A stretch of 17,469 bases of DNA from Cylindrotheca closterium. Taxonomy: Eukaryota > Bacillariophyta > Bacillariophyceae > Bacillariales > Bacillariaceae. The DNA lies in contig CAKOGP040001805.1 in NCBI GenBank assembly GCA_933822405.4, positions 1-17,469 of the forward strand, read 5' to 3'. The position numbers and the translations under genes were made by a program. Each line of letters begins with the position of its first letter. The first letter of the stretch is position 1. Under the pieces are notes generated by a model. That model did no database searches and was not told the DNA's origin. It worked only from the letters and a program-made list of their open reading frames with translations. Shown piece after piece: positions 15,696-17,469 of this stretch.

Positions 15696-17469
15696 ATGGT
15701 CACGTCACGGAATGCTGGGATGCAAAATATATCATTCCGCAGCATGAGGCAACAGAAAAGATTGAAGAGCAAGCACCCTTGTGCTGGCAACGGCGATAGA
15801 GCTCAAGATACTCATAACAGAAACGATGCTGATGAAATCTCATTAGACAGCCTTCCACCTGGTGTGCTCAACCAGTATGTACTAGACGAAGATGATGAAT
15901 GGTCGTACAATAATGGTGATGATGGTAATAATGGTGATGCGAATGGCAATGAACCATCGATGAGTGAGCAGCCAAACGAAGAAACAACTGAAAGCAGTAC
16001 CGGAACTGATCAACCTGGACACGAAACTACCTGTCTAGACATTAACTTATTCAAGCTCCCATGCCTACAAGACGCCAACCTTGAATCACCAAAGACCCCA
16101 TTTGATGTTCTGGCGGGAAGCTTGATTGCTCTCAACAAATCCTTGTCGTCGCGTCACTGGTTTCAGCTGTTCCACCGTGAAATGGAAGAAAGCAAGGTTC
16201 ATGAAAGCATCGGAACATTCCATGAAATACTGGGATTGGACCAGAACGAGTGTTTGGATGTTCTCGTTGCTTCCGGACTTGTGGCACCTAACAAGAACGG
16301 TAAAATGCAAACAAAGAAGAAGATATTCAGAATGCTTAAAATTTTGGCTGATGGCTTTGACTTCAAGATCAACACCACAATCCAAGGTTCCACGCACTCA
16401 TTTGTCTTGATTGGTCCACCAGAAGCAAAGTTGCCGTCCCTTAGTGAACAACTAGGCATAGAGAAGGAAATACCATCGTTTGACCTGTCAAACATTGCCA
16501 TCATCCGAGATAGCTTCAAGCAGTGCTATGACTCCGATGAGATTCCAAAGCGACACGCAACAAGCACGGCACCAGAAGAAGATGCGGAAAATCATTTGAG
16601 TGAAACCAACCAAACCAAGCCAAGGGGAATCCTCTATAACAGCACAAGCCTGGGAAAGAAGAAGAAAAACAAGAACAACAGACAAATGAGAACCACACTC
16701 TTGATTGACGGTGTTCGGGTACCATGCCCAAACAACTACAAACTCGTTTCCAAGCAGAAATTGAATCATTACAAGCGGACAGAGAAACTGTACAAAGCGA
16801 TCCGGAAGGCAAGCAAGAGGAAAATCTGCGTCTTGGATGAGCAAATGATGTGTGTTCAGGTCCCCGGTGTTGCTTTTGAGCAAATCTTTTTTTCGGCTGC
16901 GATCATTTTTGCAACCATCCTCATGCTTGTTGACTTCGAAGATCAGGAAGCATCTACTATGAGCCACCTTCAGATCTTCAAAATGATGCCATCTCGAACC
17001 ACAGGCAACAGGTATGCGCAAAGAGCAGCAGCACACAATGTCATCCGTCAAGGCGCCCGAATGATGCAAGCCAAAGCGCTTTTCCTTGGAGCAGACAAAG
17101 GCGGGGGTAGTTTGATAAAGAAAATCTGCTATTTCTCTGAAGAAGATGGGATAATTGACACTATCCACCTTGATTTTGATGGTTCTGGAGAGGACGCGGT
17201 AGCATGTGCAGATGCCGTCTATCATTTGATGTCAAGGTATGTCTTTGGTGATGATAAGCATTTCCAACTGAATAACATCATCAAGGGTGGAGGAAGCGAT
17301 AGCGGCGGGGGATTCACAAACGCAAAGATGAAGGAACAGCTTGTGAGAGTTTGTTTGGCTAGCAATGCTGAATACATCCACTGTCCATGCACCTCTCACA
17401 ATGACCAGACCAATCTTCGAACTGCAATTGAAAATATCTTTGGTCAAGGCGGGCTTGAAAGACGCAATG
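15696..17469 (+). CDS. Large hypothetical protein, transposase-like C-terminal region, partial at window edge
   Basis: From ATG 15696 the frame is open for 591 codons with no stop and runs off the right edge. An upstream in-frame TAG at 15633 and no intervening ATG support this start. The N-terminus is basic (RSMRQQKRLKSKH), followed by an Asn/Asp/Gly low-complexity acidic linker (about residues 45-105). A region of ordinary globular composition follows (SSRHWFQLFHREMEES, GLDQNECLDVLVASG), then a lysine cluster KKKKNKNNR (about 321-329), which is a possible nuclear signal. A hydrophobic run IFFSAAIIFATILMLV lies at about 397-412. The C-terminal part contains LFLGADKGGG (Asp about 467), IIKGGGSDSGGGFTNAKM (Asp about 535) and IHCPCTSHNDQTNL (His about 568). 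This order of spaced Asp, Asp and C..H followed by a Leu-rich helix recalls RNase H-fold transposases of hAT/DUF659 type, but that is inference. It was not recognised as a named family. Confidence 0.8.
   Translation, partial: MVTSRNAGMQNISFRSMRQQKRLKSKHPCAGNGDRAQDTHNRNDADEISLDSLPPGVLNQYVLDEDDEWSYNNGDDGNNGDANGNEPSMSEQPNEETTESSTGTDQPGHETTCLDINLFKLPCLQDANLESPKTPFDVLAGSLIALNKSLSSRHWFQLFHREMEESKVHESIGTFHEILGLDQNECLDVLVASGLVAPNKNGKMQTKKKIFRMLKILADGFDFKINTTIQGSTHSFVLIGPPEAKLPSLSEQLGIEKEIPSFDLSNIAIIRDSFKQCYDSDEIPKRHATSTAPEEDAENHLSETNQTKPRGILYNSTSLGKKKKNKNNRQMRTTLLIDGVRVPCPNNYKLVSKQKLNHYKRTEKLYKAIRKASKRKICVLDEQMMCVQVPGVAFEQIFFSAAIIFATILMLVDFEDQEASTMSHLQIFKMMPSRTTGNRYAQRAAAHNVIRQGARMMQAKALFLGADKGGGSLIKKICYFSEEDGIIDTIHLDFDGSGEDAVACADAVYHLMSRYVFGDDKHFQLNNIIKGGGSDSGGGFTNAKMKEQLVRVCLASNAEYIHCPCTSHNDQTNLRTAIENIFGQGGLERRN

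Noticed and set aside
16488..17225. Minus-strand ORF of 245 codons
   Set aside because: It is antisense to the 591-codon plus-strand frame, which is longer, begins with ATG and has better protein-like composition.

Overview
The window looks like nuclear DNA of a unicellular eukaryotic alga, most likely a diatom or another stramenopile. The evidence is a large Ty1/copia element whose pol resembles diatom copia lineages, a second and different copia RT/RNase H fragment, spliceosomal-type non-operonic spacing, and CO2/cAMP-type ACGTCA boxes in the LTR. The species cannot be named from the sequence. Most of the window is mobile or repetitive DNA, and no housekeeping gene was recognised.

Layout. 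1-540: a dense array of palindromes built around GGTCAA(A/T)TTGACC, ending in a 31-bp tandem repeat. 541-1795: mostly unassigned sequence, with one tiny plus-strand ORF and one minus-strand acidic open frame that ends at the transposon insertion site. 1801-11238: a complete Ty1/copia retrotransposon flanked by the 5-bp target duplication GCCAC. It has two LTRs of 323 bp that are identical by eye, a primer-binding site matching the anticodon arm of initiator tRNA-Met, and a polypurine tract. Its gag-pol frame stays in one phase from 2273 to about 7450 but carries four in-frame stops, followed by a deletion/frameshift at the entrance to RT. Its 3' part is a 994-bp tandem triplication of [RT tail/RNase H - PPT - U3]. 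11244-13434: no supported gene. 13435-14340: minus-strand fragment of a different copia lineage, with one frameshift. 14341-15695: AT-rich, with LTR-like scraps and a 22-bp duplication that splits a small minus-strand frame. 15696-17469: a long plus-strand open frame (591 codons, no stop) that runs off the right edge. It encodes an unrecognised protein with a transposase-like C-terminal region.

Interpretation. Identical LTRs and a clean target duplication indicate recent insertion, whereas the coding region is broken in at least five places. The simplest reading is a defective, non-autonomous element mobilised in trans by a related intact copia. The triplicated RNase H-U3 module was already present when this copy inserted. 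Two single-base differences distinguish modules 2 and 3 from module 1 and the terminal LTRs. They fit template switching between two co-packaged element RNAs at a 3-base microhomology, followed by one further tandem expansion.
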